Of a stretch of 64,000 nt of DNA, positions 23,321 to 34,315 are shown one piece after another. Both the position numbers and the translations under genes were made by a program. This DNA is from Callorhinus ursinus (lineage: Eukaryota > Chordata > Mammalia > Carnivora > Otariidae). How positions within the stretch are numbered: position 1 is the first letter of the stretch; each line of letters begins with the position of its first letter. The notes beneath the pieces are model-generated. The model was not told the origin of the DNA. It worked only from the letters and a program-made list of their open reading frames with translations, and ran no database searches. The DNA is taken from the NCBI RefSeq assembly GCF_003265705.1, contig NW_020312904.1, positions 606,924 to 670,923 on the forward strand, read 5' to 3'.

Positions 23321-26300
23321 CGAATAAGCCAGACGAGTGTTGGCGTGGAGACAGGTCCTGCTGGCGGCGACGGAGTGCGGGTGACACGGTGGGAAGGACG
23401 GACAGCTCGGGGCATCCACAGTGGGGGCCGAGTGACCTTTGGTGGCATGGGAGCCTGTGCCGAGGTCCCGCCACGGGTCTGAGCCTTTCCGCCGTAGCCC
23501 GCGCTGGGGACCGGCCTGGAAGGGCGGTGGGCTGACCCCTGGCTTAGGTCGTTCCTGAAATCGTCATCTCCCCCAGTGGAACGCGGCCAGCGGCTGCATG
23601 TTGCGCTGTGTGCCGAGCCGCGATTCGGAGATCTCAGCACCGTCAGTCAGCAGGTGGTGTGAGAGCTGACTGCCGCCGGCCTGCGGGCCGGGATGAGCCC
23701 CTGAGGGGACCGTGGGGCAGCGGGGAGACAGCGCCCCTCGTCCGCGGCCTGGGAGGGACCAGTCAGGGGGACGAGCAGCAGGGGCCTCCCCACGTGGCTC
23801 CCCACTCCCGGGGAGGCCGGACCAGAGCAGGGCGGTGCAGGCGGGGGACGTCGAGCAATGGGAAAGCCCTGGGTGGGCCTGGAAGGTGGGGGTTGGGGAG
23901 AACAGCTGGGAGGGGGCTGGGGTCTCCGGGTCCCCGCGAGACAGGCTGGGCGGGGGGCTGGGGACAGGGAGGGTGGGGGTGGGGAGGACAGGCTGCGTGG
24001 CCCCTGTGCCCCCGCAGCCCCCACGCGATGGGTCCACACGCCAGCAGCCTGCAGGGAGGGAAGGCAGGGTGACAGCGAGGAGGGTGTCCTGCCCAGCAGG
24101 CCAGCAGGTGGGGGCGAGAGTGGAGGGCACGGGGCGGGGCCGGGGCGGCAGCGCTGCAGGTGGCTCAGTGCCTCCTGGGGGCCCCCTCCCTGCCTCCCTG
24201 TGCCCTGTCCTCTCAGCCCTCGTTGGGGACAGAGGCCACCCTCTCCTGGTGGGTGACTGTCCAGCTTGGTCAGACTGTACCTGGTGGGGCCGGTGTCGGG
24301 GGGTGATGGGGCAAGGACCGGGGCCCCCGTCTGCCTGACCCCTCTCCCGAGGGCCTCTGTCCAGCCTGGCACGATGACCGTCTGAGTCTGCCCTCCCTCC
24401 GTGCTGGGCGGGATCTTGCACCCTGACCCAGACTGTGTGTCCAGCCCCAGAATCCGGGAGGCTGGGCGGGCCACCCCCTGGGTGTTCAGCTGGGGAAACG
24501 GGGGCCTTGAGAGGCAGCAGTCTGGGTGTCAGCTCAGGGAGGACCTGGGGTTCGAAGGCTAGCCGGTCCTCTGCAGGAGGGCAGAGGAGGGACTAGTCAC
24601 CCCTTGGTGCAAAGGCCACACACAGGGTGGCTGACCGCCCGCAGTGGCCTGCGGCTCCTGGAAACACCAGGGATAACTGGCGGCTCCCAGTGCCCAGCCC
24701 TGTGGCGGCCAGGCCTGCTACGTCCTGATGGACGATGAGCGCTGTGTCCTGGGGAGGGGCGCCAACAAAGCACAGCCTCGCAGCCCCAACAAGGTGGGGA
24801 CCTGGCAGGCCGGGAGCGGAGCAAGTGGGAGGGAGGCTGCGAGGGTGGTGTCCCTGGGGTCTCCCTCCAGGGTCCCGGGCAGGGAAGGCCCCCCGGTGCC
24901 ACGACCCCATGCAGGCAAGACGGAGCTGTGTGTGTGGCCTCCCCCAGGCCCCCTTTCTCTCTGGGGCCTCCCACGTGGGACGGGCCCCACGGTGGGGCCT
25001 CAGGGCGGCCAATGGTTATTCTGGCTCTGATATGGGCAAGTGCGGCTCGGTGGGTCCCCCCCTCGAGGCCCCGCCGCCCCAGGAAGTGGGTCCCACCCCG
25101 CCCCACCTGGAGTCTCCACTCTGAGCTGAGCCAAGTGTCCTGAGAGCCGAGCCCCGGAGGGGCCCCCTTCCGCCCCCGTGCCTGCTGATCCGGCCTCAGG
25201 CAGCAGCAGACGGACGCGCCCACGGGCAACACGGCAACCCCGCTCAGACCTCAGAAAGGACAGGAGCCGCCCGCGGTCGCCCTGCCCCCAGCCCCACAGC
25301 GTAATTTTGAGGAACCGGATTTAAGGCTCATGGTCTAAGGACACGAGGGACGTTTCTGAGGTGCGGATGGGCGCGTCTCGGCCGGTGGCAGACGCTGGCT
25401 CTGCACGGACATATTCCGCCGGTTGGGTTTCCAGGCCCAGGAGCGGCTCCTGCAGTGGCTGCAGGACAGTCTGGGATGAGGGTGCGGGAGACGCGGGGAC
25501 AAACCAGGTTTCACCATCATGGTGGGAGGCTGTCGTTGGCGGGGAGGGGAGGCGGGCGTCCTTCGCCCAGTGCCCAGGCTGCCCCTCTGCATGTGGGACC
25601 TGGCATGAGGAGGGATGTCCCGACTCTGTGGCATGCTGCAGCTGGCTTTCTGCAGGGGCTCCCTGTTCGCTGGAGCTAACCCAACAGATGCCTGGGCTGG
25701 TCCCCAGCACCTCTGGCCCACAAGCCCCGCAGGGTCCCCACGGTGCCCTGAGACCCCTGCCAGCCAGGAGCCCTCGGCCACGGGGAGCCTGCTTCCTCAC
25801 GGGGTGTTTGGACCAGTGGGGTGTGCCTGCCCCTCTAAACCTGGGGTGTGCCCCAGCACCCCTCACTTGCCTGTGGGTCAGACAGCAGCATCACCCAGTG
25901 AGTGACCCCAATAGGGATGCCGCATGGCACCTGGATGAGGCCAGCTGGCAAACCAGCAGGACCAGGACCTCATCGTGAGAGATGTGAGGTTGTCTACCAG
26001 GAGGGCTGCCTGGAGGAGGGGTCAGTGTGGAGCTCACCTGCACTGACTCCATGACCGTGACCTCGAGGCACAGTGGGGTGACCAGGATGAAGCAGCCACC
26101 TGGGTCAGCCCCTTCCCTGAGTCTCTCACCCCTCAGCTGCATGTGGGACGGGAGCGGCCATGCCCCCTTTTGGGACATGCCTGGTCCACGACCTGCTCAG
26201 TAAATGTCAACCTGTGCTCATTGTAGGACATGGGTGAGGTCACAGCACTTGGAGGGAGGGGCGGGGTGGAGCATACATGGCTGAGCCCTGGCCGACCCTT

Positions 26301-26985
26301 CTGGGCTGACTCCCGCCTCCTCCCTTGGGTGCAGGGCGCCTGGCACGGGGCTGTGTCTGCTCACCTCGGGGTGGGTGCTCCCTGCAGTCCTGGGCACCCC
26401 AGAAGGCAGGTGGGGCAGGACCTGCCACGTTGGAGCCGCCTGCATTGGGAGGGCAGCTGGACTCCTGGGCGCATCCTGTGTGGGGCAGGCGCCAGCTGGA
26501 TGCACCCTGCTCTTCCCACCTCTTCCCTGCTCTTCCCAGGAAGGAAGTGCCACCTCCTGGCAGCTTCTCGCCCTGCACCTGCGCACCTGAGCAAGGACTC
26601 CAGGTGAGCCCTGTGGCAGGCCACCTCACTGAGCTGCGGATACTTGGGGACTGCCTGTGCTATCAGCGCCTGCCCCCGGGGACCAGGTCCCAGACGCTGC
26701 AGCTGGGAAGCAGGTGGAGGTCCGGCAGGGCCAGCGGAGTTAGAGCCCGGGAGCTCGCGGTCCGCATGCCCTGGGGGCTCAGGGGCGCCCGGGTTCTGCC
26801 TGTAACTTGAGGGTCTCCGAGAGTCAGACCACGTGCGCGTGAGGTTGTTCACTAGAAGGGAGACAAGAAAGGGAGCTCCGGGGTGGGGGCACAGCTCAGG
26901 CAAAGGGCAGGGGTCCTGGGGGGTGGGGGAGGGAGTGACCGGGGGGGGGGCATCACATCGTCCCCTCCTTGCGGCGGTGGCTCCA
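23321..26985. other. Long GC- and CpG-rich stretch with quadruplex-prone G tracts
   Basis: About 3.7 kb of GC-rich unique DNA. G-run clusters occur at about 23882-24000 on the plus strand and 26881-26950 (ending in ten consecutive Gs at 26941-26950). The opposing frames at 23564-24421 (minus, 285 codons) and 23712-24338 (plus, 208 codons) overlap and carry no domain. No repeat was identified. Confidence 0.45.
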
Positions 26986-27125
26986 GGGCAGAAGCTTAAC
27001 CTAATTTAATCAGCTCTTCTCTCTGTCTTTAAATCCTATCAAAGGAATTGATTGCTTATTCTGAGATCCATGGGAAGAGCTGATTTCAATCATTACCAAG
27101 CTCTGGGTCACGCAGGCTGGCAGCA
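26986..27125. other. AT-rich island, candidate conserved element
   Basis: 'aacctaatttaatcagctct', 'atcctatcaaaggaattgat' and 'gctgatttcaatcattacca' contain a TCF/LEF-type ATCAAAGG and several ATTA/ATTG cores. It is bordered by GC-rich DNA and is not like any repeat I know. Confidence 0.35.
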
Positions 27126-27338
27126 GCACCCCGGGCCGGGCACGCAGGGCGTGGGTGCCAGTGCCTTCTTCCCCAGTCCTCAAGCCTACCACCCAACCGT
27201 CCCAAGGAGCGGGCGGGCGTCCTGGGAGGCAGGGTCCCATGTGGGGGGCGAGGGGGCATGAGCTTCGCGGGTCCCTGGCCACTGCCAGAGCCTCTCTGGG
27301 GAGGGCTGGGAAACAACGGGGGTGGGGCAAACCTGTAT
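27126..27338. other. GC-rich spacer
   Basis: Nothing recognised. It separates two AT-rich islands. Confidence 0.4.
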
Positions 27339-27450
27339 TCCCTGGGCTCCGTTAAATTACCTGTGCATTTTGAAATGGGATGCATTATTTCGGAGTCACA
27401 TATTCTTATCTTAATTAACTTTTAATTTTTCTGAACTTTCAGTTAACCCC
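27339..27450. other. AT-rich island, candidate conserved element
   Basis: 'gttaaattacctgtgcattt', 'gcattatttcggagtcacat' and 'atcttaattaacttttaatt' carry TTAATTAA-type cores. No repeat match or coding frame. Confidence 0.35.
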
Positions 27451-29034
27451 AGAGCTGGGAGAGTAGCTCCATGGCCAGTGCAGTTCTGGGATTCCAGAAT
27501 GGGTGCAGGAAGTGAGCGGGGGAGGCCGCTGAGCCTCGGGTTCCCTCCTCACGGGGACTTCCTTCCCAAACAAATCCTTGCTATGCCCAAATCCACTGTG
27601 AAACGTGTGTCTAGGACTTTGAAAGTTCTAAGGAGTTAAGGTTTTGACGCAGAAAGTTAATAACCGAGCAGACTAAATCCTGTCGTGAAGAACCGGGGAT
27701 TGTGTTCAAGGGTCGACACGTGCAGCCAATCGTGAGTTTCTCTGGCGATTGAAGGCCTGTGTTTTGGTGGCACAGGGGAGGCTCTCCAGGTATGCCACAG
27801 AGATCTGTCCTGTTAGATCCGTGTTTCACCTCCACGGCCGTCATTCCGTGTCTTGGCTACTCCCATGGCCGCTGCCTAATTCCACTCCCGAGCATCCGCA
27901 TTTGTAAACCGTCAGGAGAGTTCATCAGCGGGAGACAAGCAGGAAACCACACAGCACACACTTTGCTGTCTGTGCGGGAACTGACCACAGACTCGGGAAG
28001 GGGCAACGTGGTCAGTCGCGGATCGTTGTGCCCCGTTGTTCACACGGCGAGTAGTGGCTGGAGCAGTGGCTGAGCCTGTCCTTTGTGCAAACGCTCACAG
28101 TCATAAACCCCAGAAATGGGGCCAGACCTGTGCTCTGGGGGACGTGTCACTTAGACCGAAGCGACACCAGGTGCCGCGTGTTGGAGTCATGCAGGGGGAG
28201 GACAGCCCGTCTTAGTTGCCATGTCTGTGGGTGTGAAGGGGTCCGGCCTGGCCTCACCTGGGGCACATGGACACCGCGGGGCAGGCGACTGTGGACCATG
28301 GGTCCAGAGGAGGGGCTGGAGGGGCGTGGGCCCTCACCTGCCTCCCGAGCGTGTGCGTACCTGAAGGGGGTCGGGCTGCGTGTGAGGGCCCCCCCGAGGG
28401 CAGGAGTGGCTGGTGCTCCTCCCATATTCCTTTCCCGAAGATGAAGGGAAAGGTGCTGATGAGCTCACCGTGATTCTGACAGGCGGGGGCATTTGGGAAG
28501 TCGCGGCCATGTAAACGAGCCTGCGTTCGGTATCATCAGTCCACGTTCTGCCTCAGGCCAGAAAGAGGGAGAAATTGTCTTCATGATCCCCAGGTGCGGC
28601 ATGTTTGTGGCTTGGATTTGGTCAGCACCTCGTGGGTTTAATGCATGTCCCTCCCATTTGAAGGGAAACATCTGAAGCAGGAGGGACACCATGGACCCTG
28701 CCTTTTTTCAGGCTCATTATGTTTTTTCTGGTTGGCTGCTGGTTTTGCTCCAACTAAGGAACCGTGTCTTTAAAGAAAACGGTGTCAGCGCATCCCCAAT
28801 GAGGCGCGTTGTTCTGCGGGTGCAGGTTGCGGCCAAACATGGCGAGGCCAGGGACCCGCCATGCACTTGGGCAGGTGCGTGGGGACCCACTTCCTGTGCT
28901 CCCCCGGGCACCCTTGACCAGGACCCCTGTCCCTGGGCCCCTGGACGCCCCCCTCCACGACCCTCCTCCCTGCCCCCGTCCAGGGCTGCAGAAACCCCAC
29001 AGTGGGCAAGACCTCCCTGCACAGCCCAGTGCCC
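27451..29034. other. Mixed unique DNA, no gene recognised
   Basis: 27600-27760 is less GC-rich and may continue the conserved-looking islands; 28080-28470 and 28800-29035 are GC-rich. Overlapping open frames on both strands (28717-29046 minus, 28691-29080 plus) lack domains. Confidence 0.4.
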
Positions 29035-29335
29035 ATCTAATTTCATGGAGAATACGGCTCAATTTGAGCAAAGCCATTGACAAAGAATTCATACTTTTCT
29101 CATAAACAATGGGCTGGCAGATGTCAATATGGCCGGGATTGAGGTGCCATTCAGATGTCAGGTCTATTTAGATGAAAATGTCTAATCAGAAAAACATTGG
29201 GGGCTTAGACGAGGTGGACCAGACAATTCCAAAACAATTTATCTTAGAAATTAATTCTGAGGAAAAGTTTACCCAGAGGGGCAGGAACTTAGAGTTTTGT
29301 TTTCAATTTACTAAAGCCCCAAAGCCTTGTTTTCT
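29035..29335. other. AT-rich repeat-free island, candidate conserved element
   Basis: About 300 bp of AT-rich DNA ('atttgagcaaagccattgac', 'aattccaaaacaatttatct', 'agaaattaattctgaggaaa') between GC-rich flanks. It includes ATTTGAGCAAAG and AATTAATT cores. No repeat or long frame beyond a chance 82-codon one. Confidence 0.4.
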
Positions 29336-29744
29336 GCCTGTGCCCGGGCTGTCCCTCGGCTGCTCTGAGTCCGTCTCTGCCGCCCAGGCACTGGCGTCCC
29401 ACGGGTCCCCTTCTTTCTGAAGCCCCGTCCACTACTCCTGAGGCCGCCGCTCTCCCTCCCGGGCCTCCACGCGTCTCCAGGTCGTCCCGTCTCTCCCCTG
29501 CTTCGAGCCCCCCCCCAGCTCCTCGGCTCCCGGCTCCTGCCCACTCGCCCGCGATGATTGCGATAGCATTCGGGGTCCCAGCGCACCCTGATGCACCCCT
29601 TCCCTGCGGCCGGGTGCCCGTGTGGCTCTTGGCCTATTCCGTGAGTAATTGGCTTAGACCTTAATCCACCTTCTTTAGGCAACTGGAAAATCCTAAATAA
29701 CCGAGATTTTTCTTTTTAACTCACGACTTTTATTCTCACAGTAA

Positions 29745-30483
29745 TTCAATATTTATCTTGAAAGGCTAATAGTGATGTTGAGCATCTTTTCGTGTGCTTT
29801 TGGCATGTGTGTGTCTTCCTTGGAGAAGTGTGTGTTCGGGTCTGCCTCCCACGGACGGGGGGCCTGAGGGCAGCTGTGTCTCCTCTCGCCGTCCTGGAAG
29901 CCGGGGCTCTGAGGCCAGGTGCCGGCATGCTGGGCTCTGCCAGAGCCCTCCTCCCAGCTGGAAGAGACCGTGGGCTGCCCAGCATCCCCCCGATGACCTC
30001 ACCTAGCTCCAGTCACATCCCCCAAAGCCCCACCTCCAAATACCATCACACTGGGTGTTAGGGCCCCGACATGGGAATTTTGGGGGAACACAGACATGCG
30101 GTCCATAACAGAGTCCTTTGTCCATTTTGAATTGGGTGGTTTTTGTTGTTGTTCAGTTGTGGGAGCTCTTTACATATTCAGGATATCATTCCCTCATCAG
30201 GTAGAAGATACACAGATATTTTCTCCTATCCTGTAGGTTGTCTTTTCACTCTGAGTAATTTCCTTTAAAGCACAAAAGTCCTTAATTTTGAGGAAACCCA
30301 GTTTACCTACTTTTTCTTTTGTTGCTTGTGTTTTTGGTGTCCCATCCATGAAATCAGTGCAAATCCAACGTCAAGGGGCTTTCTTTCCCTCTGTGTTTTC
30401 TTCTAAGACTTGTATAGTTTTATATTTAGGTCTTTGATTCATTTGAATCAATTTTTAATAGGGTGTCAGATAAGGGAGATTTT
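29745..30483 (-). mobile_element. L1 LINE fragment (ORF2 C-terminal region), inverted and split by an LTR
   Basis: Left part 29745-29841 reads 'gatgttgagcatcttttcgt' and 'ttccttggagaagtgtgtgt'. Right part 30111-30483 reads 'tccattttgaattgggtggt', 'ggagctctttacatattcag', 'ttaattttgaggaaacccag' and 'tttatatttaggtctttgat'. These are adjacent segments of inverted L1 ORF2, and an LTR fills 29842-30110. All frames are broken. Confidence 0.88.
29842..30110 (+). mobile_element. MLT1-type LTR fragment inserted in an L1
   Basis: 'gtcctggaagccggggctct', 'gatgacctcacctagctcca', 'ccccacctccaaataccatc', 'cacactgggtgttagggccc' and 'ggtccataaca' follow the 3' two-thirds of an MLT1-like LTR as recalled. Because the two L1 halves abut on either side, the LTR is younger than that L1 copy. 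Confidence 0.75.
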
Positions 30484-31078
30484 GAGGAAAACAATCACAG
30501 AGGGAAAAAAAAAACAGCACTTAGGTAGCTGCGTGAATCTCAGAGTCTGGCGGGGACAGAGGTGTGAACAGCATTTGTCTGAGATCCTGGGGGCCGGTCA
30601 GGTGGGGTGCAGAGCAGCTCAAAGCCAGGGGTGTCCTTGTGGCACCGAGAGCTGGCTGGGGGCTCAGGAGACTGTCAGTGGGACCGGGCTGCTCCCAGGG
30701 CTCCTGGGGCCCCACGTCATCTCCATGTGGGACTCGGGCCTGGAATCCCACCCCCCGCCCCCCAAAGCCTCTAATGCCGAGAAACAGATGACTCAGGACA
30801 ATGCACTGTCTCCCAAAGGAAATGACAGGACCACCCAGAGATGTGGTCTTTTCCTTGTGGGCTCTGCTTCCAGCTGCTGTCGGTCAGGGGCTTGGGGAGG
30901 CCTGGGGCCATTCCACCGAGCTCGGGCCCTCCTGGGGCACGAAGCCCCTTGGAGACCAGGCCCGGTGCCCAGGGCGGGTGGGTGGCTCGCCCTCCCTCCC
31001 TCCTGCGCTCCCTCTCTCTGTCTCTTTCTCTTTCAGAAAGCTGGCAGGCCGACTCCAGCTTGGGCACTGATGCTCCTG
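30484..31078. other. Unique DNA, no gene recognised
   Basis: A purine run at 30502-30513 and GC-rich DNA after 30540. A T/C-rich run 'tccctctctctgtctctttc' lies near 31010-31033. The open frame 30410-31234 crosses L1 DNA and a microsatellite, so it is not a gene. Confidence 0.45.
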
Positions 31079-31116
31079 AATCATTCATTCATTCATTCTT
31101 TCATCCATTCACTCAG
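31079..31116. repeat. (ATTC)n microsatellite
   Basis: About nine ATTC/ATCC units: 'tcattcattcattcattctt' then 'tcatccattcactca'. Flanking copies of 'agaaag(c/t)(t/c)ggcaggccgactccag'-like words at about 31036 and 31115 suggest a duplication spanning the array. Confidence 0.9.
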
Positions 31117-32277
31117 AAAGCCAGCAAGCGGACTCCAGACCCCAGTCTGGGCCCGGGAGCCCCCGCCCCCCACCTCCAGGGAAGTGGACAGACAAAGTCA
31201 TAACAGGAGCAGATTTGTAAGCCGTGCTTCCTGAGGGTTGAGTCCTCCCCGAATGACGGTGATAACAGACCTGCCCAGGGCCAGGGCCAGGAGGTGAGGT
31301 CGTTAGCAGCGCACACCTTCTCCTTAGCAGGCTGGTTTCCGGATGGTCAGGGTGAGGTCCGAGCAGATGTGGTGACCAGCTCCCAGCCCTCCTGCCCACA
31401 CAGCTGGCTCCTCCTTCGGTGGGACTCCCAGGGGCACCGGGCTGAGCAGCTTCATGACACGGATCCGGGTTCCAGTTCTTCTGCTTGCAGACCAGGAGGC
31501 ACTGGGAGCGCGGTGTGACCCCCATATGCCCGCAGGTCTGAGGCTGAAAGGGGAGGCCGTGAGGATGGAGGGATGAAGCAGCCACCCGTCACAGGCCTGA
31601 CGGCAGCAGTCAGGGTGCTCTGTGCCTGGGGAAACCATCGGCAAGCACTTCCCTGGGAGGCTGCTCTGTGCTTGCCGACGGAAGTGGGGGACAGATGGAT
31701 GGGTTTGCAGGTACCAGTGGGATGGCAGTTGCTGCGGACACGGGCCCCTCACCGCTGTGGCCCCCGCCCGCGGCCGGACCATTCACACGGTCAGAGGGCT
31801 CACCACTTGCCCAGCAGGGGGTCTGTTTTGGGGTCCCTTCTCCATCCCCCCGGCACCCCTGTGTCCCTTACGCATCCTGCTCATGGGCCTCGCGTGAGCC
31901 CCGTCTCTGACCATGTCAGAGGAGTCGGGAGCAGTGGCGCGTTCGCCGAGCACCGGGCCTGCGGCCCCACGTCTGTCACCTTCTGGCCGCTGTCCCCCTC
32001 ATGCTTCCTTGTCCTCCCCCTTATCGGGGACTCAGAGACGCTGCAGGAGTGGCTGTGGAGGGCGGACATCTTCCAGTGTGTCCTACTCAAGCCGAGGGTA
32101 CCCCGTGTACCCTCTTTGCTCAGCTACGCTCCCTGCCACCTCCTTTGCTGGCCACAGAAGTGGGGCCAGGACAGGCCCTGGTGGGGGCAGAGCCAGGGAG
32201 CCAGCTGACGAGATGTCTGCGTGTGGCTTCGTAAGACCCATCTGGGGATACCCTTACCTGCCACGCCGAGCCCTGCA
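31117..32277. other. GC-rich unique DNA
   Basis: Opposing open frames at 31109-31585 minus, 31324-31782 minus and 31573-32208 plus, none with a domain. No repeat recognised. Confidence 0.4.
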
Positions 32278-32430
32278 CTGTCTCCTGAAATCCTTTCAGT
32301 GATGCTCAAAAGCGAGTCTTATTGTTCCCATTTAGAGGTGTGGCCTTGGGGCTCAGAGCAGGCGGGCCAGCCTCCTAACAGCCAAGTGAGGATTGGAATT
32401 AGGATCCGTTGACCCTGGGCCTTGAGATTC
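32278..32430 (+). mobile_element. MIR SINE
   Basis: 'cctttcagtgatgctcaaaa', 'ttattgttcccatttagagg', 'ggggctcagagcaggcgggc' and 'aggattggaattaggatccg' follow the MIR core and 3' part in order. Old, about 150 bp. Confidence 0.75.
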
Positions 32431-32559
32431 CAGCCGCATCCAGAAACACGGGGTACCCCTGAGTCCCATTTATCATTCCAGACTCACACCCTGCGGAGGA
32501 TGCGTCCCACGGTGAATACTCAATCAGTTTATGGTGGCTTTGGAATATATTCATGGCTA

Positions 32560-32700
32560 GGTTCATAGATGGGTGCATGAATAGATGGATGGACGGACGG
32601 ACGGGTGGGTGTTTGGATGGATGAATGCATGGTTGGGTGGATGGGTGGTGGAGGGATGGATGGGCGGTAGGTGGACGGATATTTGGATGGGGGGATGCCT
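32560..32700. repeat. (GGAT)n-type degenerate microsatellite
   Basis: 'gatggatggacggacggacg' then 'ggtgggtgtttggatggatg' and further GGAT/GGGT units to about 32694. Heavily interrupted, so old. It is the same tetranucleotide as the 19.1 kb array, read on the other strand. Confidence 0.9.
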
Positions 32701-33404
32701 GAATAGTTTCCATCATCTCCAGTACCAACATCTGACTCCTCCTTCGAGACCCCACAGCGCTCCTTTTAAGAAGCTCTGTTACCTTTGTCCCTCATGTGAT
32801 TTCCCGAAAGGAAACAAAGAGCCATTTCCTGAAACAAGGGTGGCCACTGAATTTTGAGAACTGACAGGAGGAAGGTCATGCGCTTCCTTTTTTCAAATCT
32901 CAGGAAGTCCTGGGTACATCTCATAGGCCCTGCATCCAGACCACATCGAGATTCTGAGGAGGAAAGCCCCGTCTCCACGAACCACTCTTCTTAGGCCCCC
33001 AGAGCCCCCCGCTTAGTGCCCTGCACACATTAGGGACTCAGAGGACGTCTGTGGAAGGGGAGGCAGGGGAGCAGGGACGAGCCAAGGAGGCAGAGAGCGC
33101 GCGCAGCGCGGCCACCTCCCACGGCAGTCTCTCCTGTCCCAGCCCCTTCCTGCCTGGCCGGCTCGCCCGCAGGCCTGGGCTTCCTCAGGCAGACGGCAGC
33201 CTTTTGCACGTCTGGGTCTTCAGGGAGCAGCATAGCAGGGCAGGGGTCTTACGGCCACGGAGAGAGCAGACGCGGGCATTGTTTGTCCTTGGGGCTCCCG
33301 CCCTGTGCTGGGGGCCCCGCGAGGCTGCCCGAGTTCCCGTCGCGTGGGGCAACGGCCTCAGAGGAGCGGCGGATCCCCACGCCCGGGCTCTTCAACGGCC
33401 GTTG
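32701..33404. other. Unique DNA with a possible L2 relic
   Basis: About 33008-33052 ('tagtgccctgcacacattag', 'ggactcagaggacgtctgtg') resembles an L2 3' end. The rest is unassigned, GC-rich after 33050 with a GCGCGCGCAGCGCG run at about 33096-33109. Confidence 0.45.
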
Positions 33405-33510
33405 AAACTGAAGTCGGCTGAACACATGAGTACCTATTCAGATGAGATCTTCTCCTTAAAAAGAATTCCAATTAATTTCAGACCTTTCGAGTAAGAGTTA
33501 TTTAATTATG
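33405..33510. other. AT-rich island, candidate conserved element
   Basis: 'tgagatcttctccttaaaaa', 'gaattccaattaatttcaga' and 'agagttatttaattatgg' hold TTAATTATGG and CCAATTAATT cores directly after CpG-rich DNA. No repeat match. Confidence 0.35.
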
Positions 33511-34214
33511 GCGGCCCCAGTTTGTTCTTCTGTCCCCGCAAGCAGCTCTGGGTTCCCTTTGTGGAGTGGGGGGCTGTGGAGCGGAGACAGGGCTGTGTCC
33601 CGTCCCCCCCAGATGGCGCTGTGCCACTGCGTACCACCTCGGTTCCACGGGGACAGCCATTCCCAGGACTTTGGTTTTCCTCTTATGCAACAATTTACAG
33701 AATCCACTGTTGATTTAGGGATTTGGGGGGCCTTACTTAAAATTAAGTAAATACGTGAACAAGGGAGTCACTGTCTCCCGAACAGGACTGTCATCTGTGA
33801 CCAGTTCACTGGTTAATGCCTGGATTTTTGCTTTGTTTCATATCAGAGAGTCCTTTGAGTGCATCCCTGCGGCTCAGAAGACCTTCCCGCTTCTGCTCCG
33901 GACAGAGGGACGACGGGGCCGCGGCTGAAGCTCCCTCCCGGGCTGGCCCCGGGGAGCCGCCTGGCCTGGGTGTGTCTGCAGGCGTGAGGAATGACAGGTG
34001 AGGCAGGAGGCTTACTCTGACCTCGGCCCCTCCCACCCCGTGGCCAGGCCTGCCTCCAGCCCAGCATTGGAAGGAGCTGGGCCGTCCTAACCCCCACCCC
34101 CCGTTCTGGCTTGGACGCAGGGGCACAGATCCCGTAATCTGGGGGGCAAAGCTTCCCCTAGACACTGCTCTGAAGTGTGCACACACCTGTTTGTTCTCAG
34201 GACAGGAAAGCATG
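33511..34214. other. Unique DNA; AT-rich 33680-33850, GC-rich elsewhere
   Basis: No repeat recognised. An in-frame run of Leu/Phe-rich codons is not a domain. Confidence 0.4.
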
Positions 34215-34315
34215 CTTGGACTCTGATCAATTACACAGTTCAATTTATTTATGTTCCAGAACTGCTAATTACAAGGACATTTGGGCACAAGGAGTGAAGT
34301 GATTATGCCTCTCCT
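34215..34315. other. AT-rich island, candidate conserved element
   Basis: 'ctctgatcaattacacagtt', 'caatttatttatgttccaga' and 'actgctaattacaaggacat' hold two AATTAC-type cores. Flanked by GC-rich DNA. Confidence 0.35.

Noticed and set aside
23564..24474. Overlapping 275- and 285-codon reverse frames
   Set aside because: Both frames are open over the same DNA along with a plus frame; no homology recognised.
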